Assembly (NCBI RefSeq): GCF_000344685.1
Contig: NW_006920411.1
Location: forward strand, 869,890 to 913,116
Length of the DNA: 43,227 nucleotides
Direction of reading: 5' to 3'
Source of the DNA: Gloeophyllum trabeum ATCC 11539
Taxonomy: Eukaryota > Basidiomycota > Agaricomycetes > Gloeophyllales > Gloeophyllaceae
Shown one piece after another: positions 21,704 through 32,766 of the stretch (positions are counted from its first letter, which is position 1; every line of letters begins with the position of its first letter). The notes beneath the pieces were generated by a model. It ran no database searches and was not told the origin of the DNA. It worked only from the letters and a program-made list of their open reading frames with translations. The position numbers and the translations under genes were made by a program.

Positions 21704-24088
21704 CTACACCCCCTCCATCTCAATCTCCCCAATCACAATCGCCTCCACCCACTCCCCCTCCTTCATCTCCCCCTGCCCGGCAGGTAGCGCAACGAGCCCA
21801 TTCGCCCCGCTCAGGCTCGACATGCGGCTGGAGCGCTGCCCGCCCGTGCTGTACGCCTTCAGCCTGCCCTGGCCCTCGTCAACGGCGCTCTTGATCACCA
21901 CGCGGTGGAACTCCGGCCGCGGGTCCAAGCGCATCGGAGACTGGATCTGCACCACCCAGCATATATTAGAATAATAAAACACGGTTCAGAACAGAACAGA
22001 GCATACCTGGACTTTCACCCTCGGCAAATGACACCTCCCCGCCTCCCACCCGCCGAGCCTTCTCAGCGCCGGCACGACAAACACATAAAAGCACACCAGC
22101 GCGCTCGCCGGGTTCCCGGGGAGCGCGAACACCGGCTTGCGCCTGCCCCCGTCCTCGATGGTCGCGAACGTCGTCGGCTTCCCCGGCTTGACCGCGACGC
22201 GCCCGAAGTGGATCGTCCCCCCGAACTCGCGCTCGACGACGGGCTTGAGCAGGTCCGTCGGGCCCATGGACGTGCCGCCCGTCGTGAGCAGGATGTCCGC
22301 GCTGGCGAGGCCGCGGGAGATGGCGGCCTTGTGGGCGGGGATGCTGCGAGTGGGTTAGTGAGGGAGGAGGGAAGCGAGGGACGGGGCTTACTCGTCCGAG
22401 ACGATACCGAGGTCTACTACCTCATACCCCATGCCCTCTAGCGCAGCTTGTAATGACGGCCGGTTGGTATCCCATATCCCGCCCCACTCGCTGCTGTCAC
22501 CCTGGCCTTGCCGCCGTGTGGATTGGATGTCCACGATCTCGTTCCCCGTGCTCAATATTGCCACCTTGGATTTCTTGTACACCTCCACCTACCCCGCGCG
22601 TCCGTGAGCTACCTCACGCAGACGTGCATGCACCACCCACCTGCTCCCGCCCGACAAACGCGAGCGTCCCCACCTCGCCCCCGCCGCTCTTGACCACCGT
22701 CCCGCGCGCAAGCACCCTCTCCCCCTCCCGCACATCGCTCCCCGGCGCTCTGACATTCTCGCCTGTCGGCACGCTCACGAGCGTCTCCACCTCCTTCTCC
22801 TCCTTCTCCTCCGTATCTGCTGTGCTCACCAACCGCGTGTCCTCGACCATGATGACCGCGTCTGCGCCGGGCGGGAGCGGCCCGCCGGTGTTGATGCGGT
22901 AGAGGGTGTTGGGCGGGAGGGGGGCGGTGTAGGGGTGCGTGGAGGACGTGAGGACGGGGTAGACGCCTGGGGGGTCGGTGGCTGGGAGGAGTCAGCAGGG
23001 GGGGTGAAGGGAAAGGGGAGGGTAGTTACAGCGGAGGGCGTAGCCGTCTACGCTTGTCGTATATGTCGAGGGCACGTTTTGTGTCGCGTAGACGTCTTCG
23101 GCCAGGACGTGTCCTTTCAGCGCTGGATTCACCTGTATAATAGTCACTAGAGTAGAAACAAGGCGGGGGAGAGAGACGCACCTTGGCTTGGAAGGTCCCC
23201 AGAGGGGTTATGTTCTCCATAACGAGCTTGAGGGCATCGGAGAGCGGTATGATAGGGAAGGGCGATTCACGGTGCCGCGCGGACGCTACAATATATGCGC
23301 ATATATGCAGTCTGCTATAACTTACACATCGGGCAGAACATACCAGGCAGCGTCGGATCATGCGACAACACGCTCCTGGGCACGGGCGGCGTATGGTCAT
23401 GGTGGCGATGGTGGCGGTGATGATGATGATGCCCCTCCCCAGCGAACGCACTCGTCCCCGCCCTCGCCAGCTCGCTATGCACCGCCCGCCCGCTGCCGCC
23501 GCGCACGAGCTCGACTGCGTGCTGCACGACGCCCCCCTCGAGCAGCGCCGCAAGGTTCTCCTTCACGGCCTTGACAGACCCGGGGAGAGTCGTGACGAGC
23601 GCGGCGCCGATCGTGCCGGCGACGGGGCGCGCGAGCGCGGCGAGGGGCGTGTGCGTGAGCGAGCGGGAGAGCATCAGGTGGACGAGGCCGGGGGCGTGGC
23701 GCTCGAGCAGAGGTGAGATGGCCTATGGACGCATATTAAATTTGTATCTGTCAGTTTCGTGTGATACGAGGGTAGATGAGGAAGAGCGCACCTCGGGCGT
23801 CCTGTCCCGCACGCCAAAACCAGTACCACCAGTCGTAATCACCCAGTCCGCCTCTCCCTCCGTGCACCAGCCGAGCACAGTACTGCGTACCTTGCCCTCG
23901 TCGTCGGGCACTACAGCATATTTGGTACACTCGAAGCCCTGCGTAGTAAGAATGTCGCGAATGGTAGGCCCCGACTTGTCCTTGGACGCGTCGGCGGACG
24001 CGGTCTCGCTGACTAGGGCGCATCAGTGGCGAAGGTCGTAGTAAGGGGGCACGACGTTACTTGTAAGTACTCCTACGCGGATGGCCAT
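21704..24088 (-). CDS. Molybdenum cofactor synthesis protein, gephyrin-type MogA-MoeA fusion
   Basis: Nine exons (24088-24061, 24012-23792, 23722-23326, 23285-23182, 23132-23030, 22981-22641, 22588-22392, 22343-22007, 21946-21704) give 656 aa. Residues about 1-165 are the MogA/G domain, which adenylylates molybdopterin: TTGGTGFGVRDRTPEA is its signature. A linker with a run of histidines and CPMC follows. The rest is the MoeA/E domain, which inserts molybdate: SVDGYAL, GGPLPPGADAVIMVED, GENVRAPGSDV, LSTGNEIVD, TTGGTSMGPTD, GRVAVKPGKPTTFA and ALPGNPASALVCF. The G-then-E order is that of animal gephyrin. The protein should finish cytosolic molybdenum cofactor for nitrate reductase, sulfite oxidase or xanthine dehydrogenase. 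The 9-codon first exon ends within the first beta strand (VGVLT), which fits family starts. Confidence 0.95.
23396..23432 (-). other. Histidine-rich tract in the MogA-MoeA linker
   Basis: On the minus strand these bases encode GEGHHHHHRHHRHHDH, at about residues 178-192 of the fusion, between the two enzyme domains. Histidine runs can bind metal ions; here the link to molybdate or copper handling is a guess. The tract comes from CAT/CAC codons. Confidence 0.85.
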
Positions 24089-24257
24089 CGTCGCAGCCAC
24101 TCAAACGAGATCGATCCAGCGCTAAACCTGTCCGTCCGAGGGCAAGCCGGAGGGCCGGCCCGCGCACCCGCCTGTAGGGGCAAAACCAGGAAATTGCAAA
24201 CAAAAACATATAATAATGTATACTGGCGCAGGAGACATGCCACAACTCGTACCAAAT

Positions 24258-26634
24258 CTACAGCACGAGCTCCTCGACCTGATACACCCCCACCGCGCCC
24301 TGCCGCTCGAACCGCTCCTTCCTGCGCTTCCGCCAATCCCCCTTCTCCTCCCCGTCCTCCTTCTTCTCGCGCCCCGCGCGCACGTACGGCTCGAGCGGCG
24401 CGCGCAGCTGCTCGAGCACCTCGCCGAACGCGATTTCGGGCTGCACGTGCTCCGCGAGGCGGCGCAGGAGCGCGTGTGCGGGCGGGTGCGCGAGCAGCGC
24501 GAGGAAGGACGCGTCGAGGAGGGTTGTCAGGAAGGAGAGGACCTGCGAGCATGGTGAGTATATGCATGGAGTGCAGACAAGGGGAGGGAGGCGTACCTTG
24601 TCGAAGGGCGGGAGATCCTTGCGCGACCGCCGCTCCTCACCCTCCTTCGTCGTCTCCAGCCGCACCCGCCCCTCCTTGCTCGCCCACCGGCCCATCCAGC
24701 TCTCCACAACCTCTAATACCTTCACCAGGTCCTCTGGGTTCGACCCGAGGTGCACCTTGATCGCCTTGCGCAGAGCAGGCGCGGAGGTCGGATACTGCGC
24801 GATGAGTCGCAGGAGGGTGGACAAGGGGATGGGTGACGTGGGCGCGGAGAGGGAGAAGTGCAGGAGAGAGATGATGGAGTCCTCGGAGAGGTCTGGGACG
24901 GTGTCGAATGCCACTTGGATTGCTTTCTGTATTGCATTGTTGCGATAGTCTAGTCAGAAGTAGTTGCAGGAAGAATAAACAAACGACAACTCACCCAGTC
25001 CCCTTTTACCCTGAGTACCTCCAGAAGCCCCCTCTCCCGCCCGTCCATCATACCCGCAGTAACCAGGCCTCTCTCCAAAAGATACCCCACCACCCCCTCA
25101 TCCCACCTCTCCTCCCTCACCATCGCCTTCACAAACGCATAACTCAACTCCCCCTCCTCCGCCTCCAGCTTCTTCACAGCCTCCACCCCGCCCTTCTCCA
25201 CCACCTCCCGCTCGCGCTTACTCATCCCCGCCACCCTCTCCCCCTCCTCCTTCTCCGCCGACGCAAGCAACCACCGCTTCCCCGCCTCCCCGCGCCCCAT
25301 CGCGCCCCTAATCGTGCTCCTCTCCGGCACAGAATACGGCAGCACCAGCACCACGCTCCTCCCCTTCCCTCCCTTCCCCTCCGGGCTCAGCACCACCGCC
25401 GCCTGCCCCCGCCCCGCATGCTCCAGCGCCACCCTCACTTTCCCCTTCCCCCCGCCCAGCGCCGCCGGCGCCGCGATGCAGTGCTCCGCGAGCAGCACGC
25501 CATATCGTAAATCCCAGATCGCGAACGCGATTTCGCTTGAGGTGGCGGTGGCCGCGGCGAGGAGGACGTGCGAGTCCGTGAGGGCGAGGAGCGCGGGGGA
25601 GGGCGGGGAGAGAATGAGGTTCGTTAGGGTGAGGGGTTGGCTGACGGGGGAGAGGGAAAGGGGGGAGGAGGGCGAGGGCGAGGGGCGTGTGAGGTGGTAG
25701 GCGTGCCAGGCGCCGGTGGGGGTGAGGAGGGTGAGGTAGCCGGAGGGGCTGATGGAGATATCGGCGAGTTCCTAGCATCACTGTTCAGCCCATAGGGGAA
25801 GCAAGGTATGAGCGGAAGACGTACGCAGTTATCTAGTGGGATTTTCGAGCTGTACACCTCTGCGAGCTCGTCGTCCGTGCTAATTGATACAATGGTCAAA
25901 TGGAAGTCGCGGACATCTTTACTGCTATTTTGGAGGATCAGAGCCACGACGACGCCGTCATCTGATGGGTCTGGCAACCATTCCGCCCGGGGGAACAGGA
26001 AGCTTTTGCAGAGGGTAGCAGACGCGGAGGACGGGTGGGAAGCGAGAGGCGCCAGGGCTTCATTGTCGAGCAACGTGACGCCGCCATCCCGCAAAACGGA
26101 GATCAGTCTCTCCGGAAGCTCTGTGGGCGCGTACAACTGCGCGACGTCGTATTCAACCTACACACCAAATAAATTCCCTTCTTCGCAGACATTGACAAGT
26201 GCGAGGACGCACCTCCATCTGCGGATCGTCTTCTGGATACTTTCCCGGCCGTCCTTCTCTGGCACACCGTATCCGCGTGGCACCCGAGTCGGTGCGTTGG
26301 GCGGTGTACGTCGTGATCAGCTCTGCGGACCCTTCTCTGCGCGTCACCGACGGGCAGGGGAAGGCCGCTCTCGGCCCAAAGGTGCTATCGTTCCATACAA
26401 CATGCAGCGTCGCAACCTATCTTGTTCTATCAGCGCGCGGTGCATACGACACGAAATAGCGCTCACGTCGAGGGTGTACACCCCGTCGCCTTGCACCGTC
26501 GCGGTCACGAACGCATCCCGCTTTCGTACGTGGGAGCTCACGTATACATGCTGAGTTTTTGGAAGGCCCTGCCGCGGGAGGTCGTAGGATGCGAGCGGGA
26601 AGGGGTCGGAGATGGACGAGGTCGAGGAGGACAT
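24258..26634 (-). CDS. NOL11-like nucleolar protein (ribosomal small-subunit processing)
   Basis: Six exons (26634-26467, 26416-26213, 26157-25825, 25771-24995, 24926-24597, 24542-24258) give 698 aa, near the ~720 aa of human NOL11. The first ~400 residues alternate short beta-like repeats as in a WD-type propeller (for example GVTLLDNEALAPLAS, YLTLLTPTGAWHAYHL, IAFAIWDLRYGVLLAEHC). The C-terminal ~300 residues are helical (ELSYAFVKAMVREERWDEG, AIQVAFDTVPDLSEDSIISL) and finish with a basic block and VYQVEELVL. This layout fits NOL11/UTP8-type proteins of the t-UTP complex, which couples rDNA transcription with 18S pre-rRNA processing in the nucleolus. The assignment rests on layout and general resemblance, so another propeller-plus-helical scaffold cannot be excluded. 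The gene structure itself is well supported. Confidence 0.6.
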
Positions 26635-26784
26635 TGCGTGCAGCCAGCTGAAATTGCAGGAAAATGTTGATCAGGGCGGGGGTTGCCGGGAGATAAGATA
26701 AGATGGATAGCCGTGACTGACGCGTTCCGTCACGCCGCTAATTGCGCTGCGACGCGTCCCGAGCCCATACATTCATTCACTCAG

Positions 26785-26793
26785 ATATATAAT
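26785..26793 (+). promoter_or_regulatory. Possible TATA box for the small coiled-coil candidate
   Basis: ATATATAAT lies about 35 bp before the ATG at 26827. This spacing would leave only a very short leader, so it is a weak call. Confidence 0.3.
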
Positions 26794-26826
26794 CCTCTGC
26801 CCACATAACCCCCAGTCCACCGCATA

Positions 26827-27430
26827 ATGGGTAACGCTGAAACCAGCATTAGGGCTACTCATAAGAGAAAGTCAGAAGCTCAGAAAGCAGCCTTGCACAA
26901 CGCAAGACAGGCGCTACCACTCAGAGGATCGAATCAGGAGAATGAACACTCCGTTAAGCGGGAGTAAGGCAAATAGGATTGACGACAGCAAGGCCGAGGT
27001 ACGTTATATATTTTATATTATTTCCAGTACAGCGGCATGATGTTGCCCGCCAGATCGCGCGAATGCGGAAACATGTCGAGAACATGCAGAACCAGCTGCA
27101 GAAAGAACGCGTCAACTACAACACTGTCCATAAACATGCGCAATCTCTGGAGAGGTCGCTAGAGCCACTCGAGGCGACATTAAGAGCACCATGCCACTCG
27201 ACAGAGTGTGCTCTCCAAGAGCAGTACAAACTCAGAAGGACACTCCTAAAGAGGACTAAGCTGCTTGAAGAGGCACAGAATGCTTCCGATGATAGGTAAG
27301 TCATGCATCGTATCAGACGCGGGGCTCGAGCTGCGATGCCATAACCGTGGGTAGCTCTGTTCTCAAATTGAGGCTGGCATCTGCTAGACGGACTATGCAG
27401 AAGAAGTTGCGACATGGTTCATATCTCTAA
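26827..27430 (+). CDS. Possible small coiled-coil protein; gene model unresolved
   Basis: Two separate pieces look coding. 26827 onward starts MGNAETSIRATHKRKSEAQK and runs to a TAA near 26967. A second piece from about 27033 (RHDVARQIARMRKHVENMQN) continues through a heptad-like helix to 27295, then splices well to 27355-27430 (SSVLKLRLASARRTMQKKLR) and stops. The second piece is a long amphipathic helix rich in Lys, Arg, Gln and Glu, typical of coiled coils. The pieces lie in different frames, and I could not find an intron of normal length that joins them; a 38-bp intron plus another shift would be needed. It may be a decayed gene, or the second piece may start at an internal Met (27063). 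No family recognised. Confidence 0.4.
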
Positions 27431-27659
27431 AGACTACCGTACCAATTGTATACTTTTCGCTCTCACCTTTTTATCTTATTTTCTGTGGATCAAAAGTACG
27501 TCGCCTCTACAAATATCATCTAGAAAATTAGCATCCAACAGACGTTCATAGTTTCGCCCACACAATCTGTATAATTTCGTACACACTGCACTTACACCGG
27601 TTTAATGAATACCTACTCGTACACTGTTACATCCCTGACGGTCGCAACGACTGCTCTAA

Positions 27660-28568
27660 TCAAACAACAACCTTCGCCGCAAGAAATTCGGTCCACTCTT
27701 TCTCTCCCCAAGAACTCGATATCTCATTAGCCACAATACCATCCCAGAGCACAGTCGGCGACACATGGATGCCATTCTGCCTGGAGAACTTGACTGGCGG
27801 GTACATCATGATCAGAAGTGTCCGGGCGAACGCGACAAACCATCCCAGACCGGTACTCACCGGTATACTTCAGATCATCCGTGACCGCGACGCCGCCGTT
27901 GGGCGAGCTCTTCAGTGTGAGCAGGTCGTTGAACGCTTGCACTTTGTCTTGGCCGACGGTTTCGGCGACGAGCGCGGCTAATTTCTCGCGTACCTGGAGG
28001 GGTGTCAAGGTTGAGGTGGGTATGTCGAAGAAGTCGCCTTGCTTCTTAAAGAGCTGTGATCCGGCGTATATTATCGATCGTGTCGTGGCGATGGTGGGTG
28101 AGTACCCACTGCAAGCGAGAACGCCCAGAATTTCTCCGGCGCAACGCGCGCAACCTACGAGCATAAATAGGGTCGTAAGACCAAGTTGGACCGAAGCCGT
28201 GCCTGTTCAGCGTACCGCTAGCCCAGCTTCGTGGACGAAAGTGGACGACGCATGCCACGGCTGCACTTGCGGCCTGAATATCGCTTTCACTTTACCATCG
28301 TATTTGCCGCCGGCGTCCAAGGCCGGTTTCAGTACGCTGTCGATAGCGAGGGCGAGCTTCGCGCTAGTAATACAATATGTTTCACCATGACGGTTATGCA
28401 GGAAATGCCGTCTTCACCTGAACGGGCAGACATAGTCCACTACATCCTCCAAGCATCAGCCACAAATCTCTTTCGCTCGGCACGCAACTTACGAAAGATA
28501 TCGATTGTGTGGGGAGCGTCGTATCTCCCAGCAATAATCAAGGGGCGCAGGGAAGGCTGAAGGGCCAT
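27660..28568 (-). CDS. DsbA/GST-kappa-like thioredoxin-fold protein
   Basis: Six exons (28568-28493, 28439-28418, 28363-28216, 28154-28110, 28053-27861, 27793-27660) give 205 aa. After a short strand (RPLIIAGRY) comes LDYVCPFSAK, which sits where DsbA proteins have CxxC; here it is CPFS, so a single active cysteine. Next are KAIFRPQVQPWHASSTFVHE, a helical insert (EKFWAFSLALFKKQGDFFD) and the cis-Pro region SRQNGIHVSPTVLWDGIVA, all in the order of the DsbA fold. Such CPFS-type proteins resemble GST kappa and related isomerases more than disulfide makers. No signal peptide is visible, so it is probably cytosolic or mitochondrial. Exon 2 is only 22 nt and encodes the active-site motif. It is divergent from the PCI gene, with a 239-bp gap. 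The substrate is unknown. Confidence 0.88.
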
Positions 28569-28807
28569 GGTTCTACTCGATAACGAAGGTGAACGGACGG
28601 GTCAAGGCGCGTTCACCGCCCTCGCGATCGCGAAGTGATCATAAACACCTGCCATACATGGAGATATTAGTCAGCTTACACCAGAACGCTTCCAGATAAC
28701 GTGATCTGCACCTAGACGCCGGTGCCACAACCTCGGCTTTTGTCGATGTTAGTTGCCGTTGTGGCTTGCCTCACTTAACTCTTGCTTTGCACGTCTATGC
28801 CTCACAG
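28569..28807. promoter_or_regulatory. Divergent promoter region
   Basis: The 239 bp between the start codons at 28568 (minus) and 28808 (plus) must serve both genes. No clear TATA box is seen. Confidence 0.5.
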
Positions 28808-30525
28808 ATGCCTCTAACATTCTCAGAGTACCTGGTTCAGCTCACTGAGAGCGTCACCAACGAGGATGGGCCGACCCTGGCGTACTTGCTTCGTCCGACT
28901 AGCCCGCATGGCAAGGATTTGGTGAAAGAGTTCCGGAATCCTACGGTATGCGTGCTGAATCGCGTCATATGGCAGCAAGGCACTGATGCATATTATTGTA
29001 GAGGAAGTCGCTGTCGTACTACGAGGGCGGCATTGAGAGTCCTTGGGACGAGATCGCTATCCAATACGTACTGGTCGTCCACCATGTGGCGAAGAAGCGA
29101 GCGGGGGAGGCGTTCAAAGAGCATACACAGCTTGTATCGTACGTAGGACAGACACTTCATATGTATACCCTCTTGACCAATCCAATGGCATCGTGCTTTT
29201 CAGATTATTCTTCAGGTTCTTCACGAGCAACAGTGGTTGGACATTACCTGCACTCTTCGCTATTCTTCGCGATTTGCGTGACCTTGCATTCGATGTGAAA
29301 TATACGGTTCATGTTCCTCCAAGCTGTGATGTTCACTATTTCAATAGGCAGACCTGCAAGCGAACAACAACAAGAGCGAAAACATGGAAGAAGCAGCTCG
29401 GATCATATCCAAAGCGTTCGGGAATTGTGTCACCGACAGGTATGCTTAGTTCCCGAGTACGCTTGCTATTTATGCTCAGCAGCCTCCCAGATCATCCCCT
29501 TTAGCAGAGTCCCGAAAATGGGGTATATATTATGTGGTGGGGCTGGTTCTGAAGACCTACTTCCGAGTGAGTCTCGTTCGTTGCAGGGGGAGACTGGCCT
29601 TACCGACCTACAGGTGAAACGAATATCATTAGCGAAACCCATTTTGCGCGCGCTACGAGCAAATACCGACATCCCCCCGCTCTCTGCGTATCCTCGATCG
29701 CACCAGGTATGGGGTCACCGCCTTGCAGAGGTTGTATTCAGTTGTACTGAGCTGAACATAGGTCACATACAGATATTATGTCGGGATGTTGCACTTCCTC
29801 GACGAAGACTATGCTCAGGTATGTTTGTTCTTTGTTGAAGTCTACGTAGCATGCCCACGAATTGCTTGATTAGGCCGAGCAAGAACTTACGCTGGCTTTC
29901 TACAACTGCCATATAGAAGCTCATAGCAATCAGGAGTCAGTCTTTATCGTGTTAGCTGTGCCAGGCAATATCTGACAAGGTTCTCAGACGCATCTTGACA
30001 TATCTGATTCCGCTGAGAATGCTCAGGGGCCATCTGCCGTCCCGGGAACTCATGGGAAGGTTCCCCGCTTTGGACGACTTGTATGCGCCATTCATCCGCG
30101 CGATCCGTCGAGGAGATATCAAAACGTACGACGAAGCCCTCGATAAATGGGAGCGCAGACTTGTTGAACTGAACCTCTACCTCAACCTCGAAAAGGCCCG
30201 AGAACTATGTATAAGAGGGCTGTTCCGACGTGTGTAAGTGCTGTCATGGGTTGCCATGCCTTCGGCTTGTGGGCGCTCACCGTGATGTCCGGACAGATGG
30301 GTTGTTTCGCAAAAGGGCTCCCGTATACCCGTGTCGATGTTTCACAGCTCCCTGCGCTTGTCGGGCATAGAAGTTCCACAGGAGGAGGCTGAGTGCCTGG
30401 TGGCGAACATGATATACAAGGGCTTCATGCGAGGATATATTTCCCATGAGAAGCAGATGGTTGTACTTGCGAAGACAGACGCTTTTCCAAGACTTGCAGA
30501 CAGGCCATCGCCTTTCGCTCTGTAG
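28808..30525 (+). CDS. PCI-domain protein of the PCID2/Thp1/CSN12 family
   Basis: Ten exons (28808-28945, 29002-29138, 29204-29294, 29348-29439, 29491-29566, 29614-29706, 29762-29818, 29874-29935, 29988-30233, 30297-30525) give 406 aa; human PCID2 is 399 aa. Family landmarks in order are ESRKWGIYYVVGLVLKTYFR, RISLAKPILRAL, VTYRYYVGMLHFLDEDYAQA, ERILTYLIPLRMLRGHLPS, and the PCI winged helix ending CLVANMIYKGFMRGYISHEK. The helical repeats and PCI module make it a scaffold. In yeast and animals, Thp1/PCID2 is part of TREX-2, which links transcription to mRNA export at the nuclear pore; the related CSN12 protein joins the COP9 signalosome and splicing complexes. Sequence alone does not cleanly separate these, but similarity to PCID2 is strong. 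Confidence 0.93.
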
Positions 30526-31012
30526 CATAGCGTTCACCGCATTGGCATGAACTTGTCTTCCAGATCCAGCTTCTTGTATCGATTACGATGTAGGATAAAA
30601 GTACAATACAGGCACGGAACACAGGTATATTACCTACCACAGCCCCGACTATTTAGGGACGAACAAACAGTCGAACACATCATGAGAAGTGGCCGAGCCG
30701 TTCTTCATCCTCTCACAAGTCAATAGCATAGGCATGCACTTCCTAATGTTTTGGCTGTGCTGCCTCAAGACACGAACAACCCGCTTCTGTCGGTGTTACA
30801 AGTCTTCCTTGTTCTACATATCCCGATCGACCTTGTGACACTCTTATATCCCGTAGGTGGATCGCGAGGCTGCGCTATTTCGGGCCGACTGACGCAGTAT
30901 CGCTGCTAGTATAAAGGGGACTCGGACATGCATGGACGATGTAGCGCTCATCCTCTGAGTTCCCCATTGAGGACTTCCGCCAATAGACACGCAGACTGTG
31001 AATACTGAATCC
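30526..31012. promoter_or_regulatory. Intergenic region with TATA box before the vWA gene
   Basis: TATAAAGG at 30910-30917 lies about 95 bp before the ATG at 31013 and is a good TATA box candidate. The rest is the 3' flank of the PCI gene with no recognised feature. Confidence 0.5.
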
Positions 31013-32545
31013 ATGGGACAATCACCTTCGAACTCGAGATATACCTCACCCACGGAGTTGGATTTTGGCAATACACCCATATCCAAACCTCATCTCTTGG
31101 TCCCCAAGGACCAGACTTTGTCGGGCAGCTGCGAGATGCAATACAAAGGAGGAGAGCTTCGAAGAGTTAGGTCTGCTCGTCTGCCAGGCACGCACCTAGC
31201 GTCAGGCGACACCAAGAGTCAAAGTGGTCTCAAGATCGATACGAATCCCTTTCGCAATGGACGCTCTGCGGAGAAATTGTCTAGTGCATCCAAGAAAGGT
31301 TCGGGCGATAGCTTTCTAAGCCCAAGCTCGGCCGAGTCACAGTCATCATACGGCTCTCATCGCAGGAGCAGGTCTGCAAACGCCGTTGTGGCGCCCGCCA
31401 CACGAACATCTCACATAATACCTCCTCCGCCTCCGTATTCGCCAAAGGATGAGCAGTCTAGCAGACAAGCCTCATTCAGACCCGTTAGGCTTGCCGAAGT
31501 GCATGTCACTTCGCCCACTGGTTTGACTACACCTGTTAGTACGAACGGCGCTGGGCCCGATCGGCCACTTGTACGAAGGAACAGTGTCGAAAATGCACTG
31601 CAGACACTGAGAAAATACAATACAGTATTCATTGTAGACGACTCGAGTTCCATGGCAGGACGGCTGTGGCAGGAGGTACGTTCGAGTCATCTGTCTGATA
31701 CTCTACGCGCTCAAAATATACCTTCTCCACAGGCCAAGGATGCATTGGCAAGTTTAGCAGACGTTGCGCAAATGTATGATACCGACGGTATCGACGTTTG
31801 CTTCCTCAACAGTCCGGTGAAAGGACGGAGCCTCCGAGTGAGTTCAACAAGATTTAGGGCGTATGTTGGAAAAGAGCCTGAATGCGTAGAATGTACAGGG
31901 TGCCGCCTCCGTTAAACGCCTATTTGACATGGCGATGCCGTGGGGCGCCACTCCCATTGGCGAACGCCTGGAAGAACTTCTCTTGGATTACTTGGATAAA
32001 CTTGAAAGGGCCAAAGACAATTATGATGCCGGAGACAGAACGGCAATGGATGGGATCAAGCCGACAAACTATATCATCATTACAGACGGAGCACCCAGTG
32101 CGTGACCAGGATCCTATGCTTGGACCTTACATCAACTTTCTTGTAGCTGATGATCCGGAGGAGGTAATCGTCAATGCTGCGCGTCGACTCGACGCGCGAC
32201 ATTTCCCGCTCAGCCAAGTAAACCCCTTTACTTTATTATTTCTATCTAGAGACTGCTTACTTACATAGAATCCAGGTTGGAATACAATTTGTCCAAATTG
32301 GTAACTTCCGGTCCGCCACTGCCTTCTTGAACGAATTGGATGACTCGCTCTCAAAGACACATGGTATCAGGGTATGTTTATCTGCATTGTTTCTCTTTGC
32401 AAGTATGCTTATGTTGCATTGGCAGGATATGGTGGACACTACCCCGTATGCAGGCCAACTGACCGTTGAGAAGCTCACAAAGATACTGCTCGGTGGTATC
32501 AACCGACGTGTGGATAGAAAAGGTGGGTTGAGTGTACTGGAATGA
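31013..32545 (+). CDS. von Willebrand factor A domain protein
   Basis: Exons 31013-31675, 31733-31837, 31890-32097, 32147-32217, 32276-32371 and 32426-32545 give 420 aa. The first ~200 residues are Ser/Pro-rich and disordered, with a PPPPPYSP stretch. The vWA domain follows: NTVFIVDDSSSMAG carries the metal-ion site DxSxS, WGATPIGE supplies the threonine, and YIIITDGAP the later aspartate, so the metal site looks intact. The domain ends with FVQIGNFRSATAFLNELDD and a DMVDTTPY motif, followed by a short tail. There is no signal peptide, so this is an intracellular vWA protein, a type common in mushroom genomes with unknown partners. Two upstream in-frame non-ATG codons exist, but ATG 31013 is the first Met. 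Confidence 0.92.
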
Positions 32546-32766
32546 AGCAAGTGGACAGGTCACTTGCCTGTTATCATCAAGATTGGAAAAGTGAGGATCG
32601 CTTGGTAAAGAATACCCTCCCCCACCTTCTTTGGCTTTGGGCAAGGTATGGTACAGTGCTAAATGATGAGCCGGCTGACATGCCCGGGAGGTTCGCAAGA
32701 ATCATATGAGTCCATAAGTATCCAAATAATCCTTGTATCTGTACATCTTATCACAACTATGCTTCT

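Noticed and set aside
24026..24760. Plus-strand 244-aa frame opposite the NOL11-like 3' end
   Set aside because: Ala/Arg/Pro-rich low complexity without motifs; overlaps coding exons on the minus strand.
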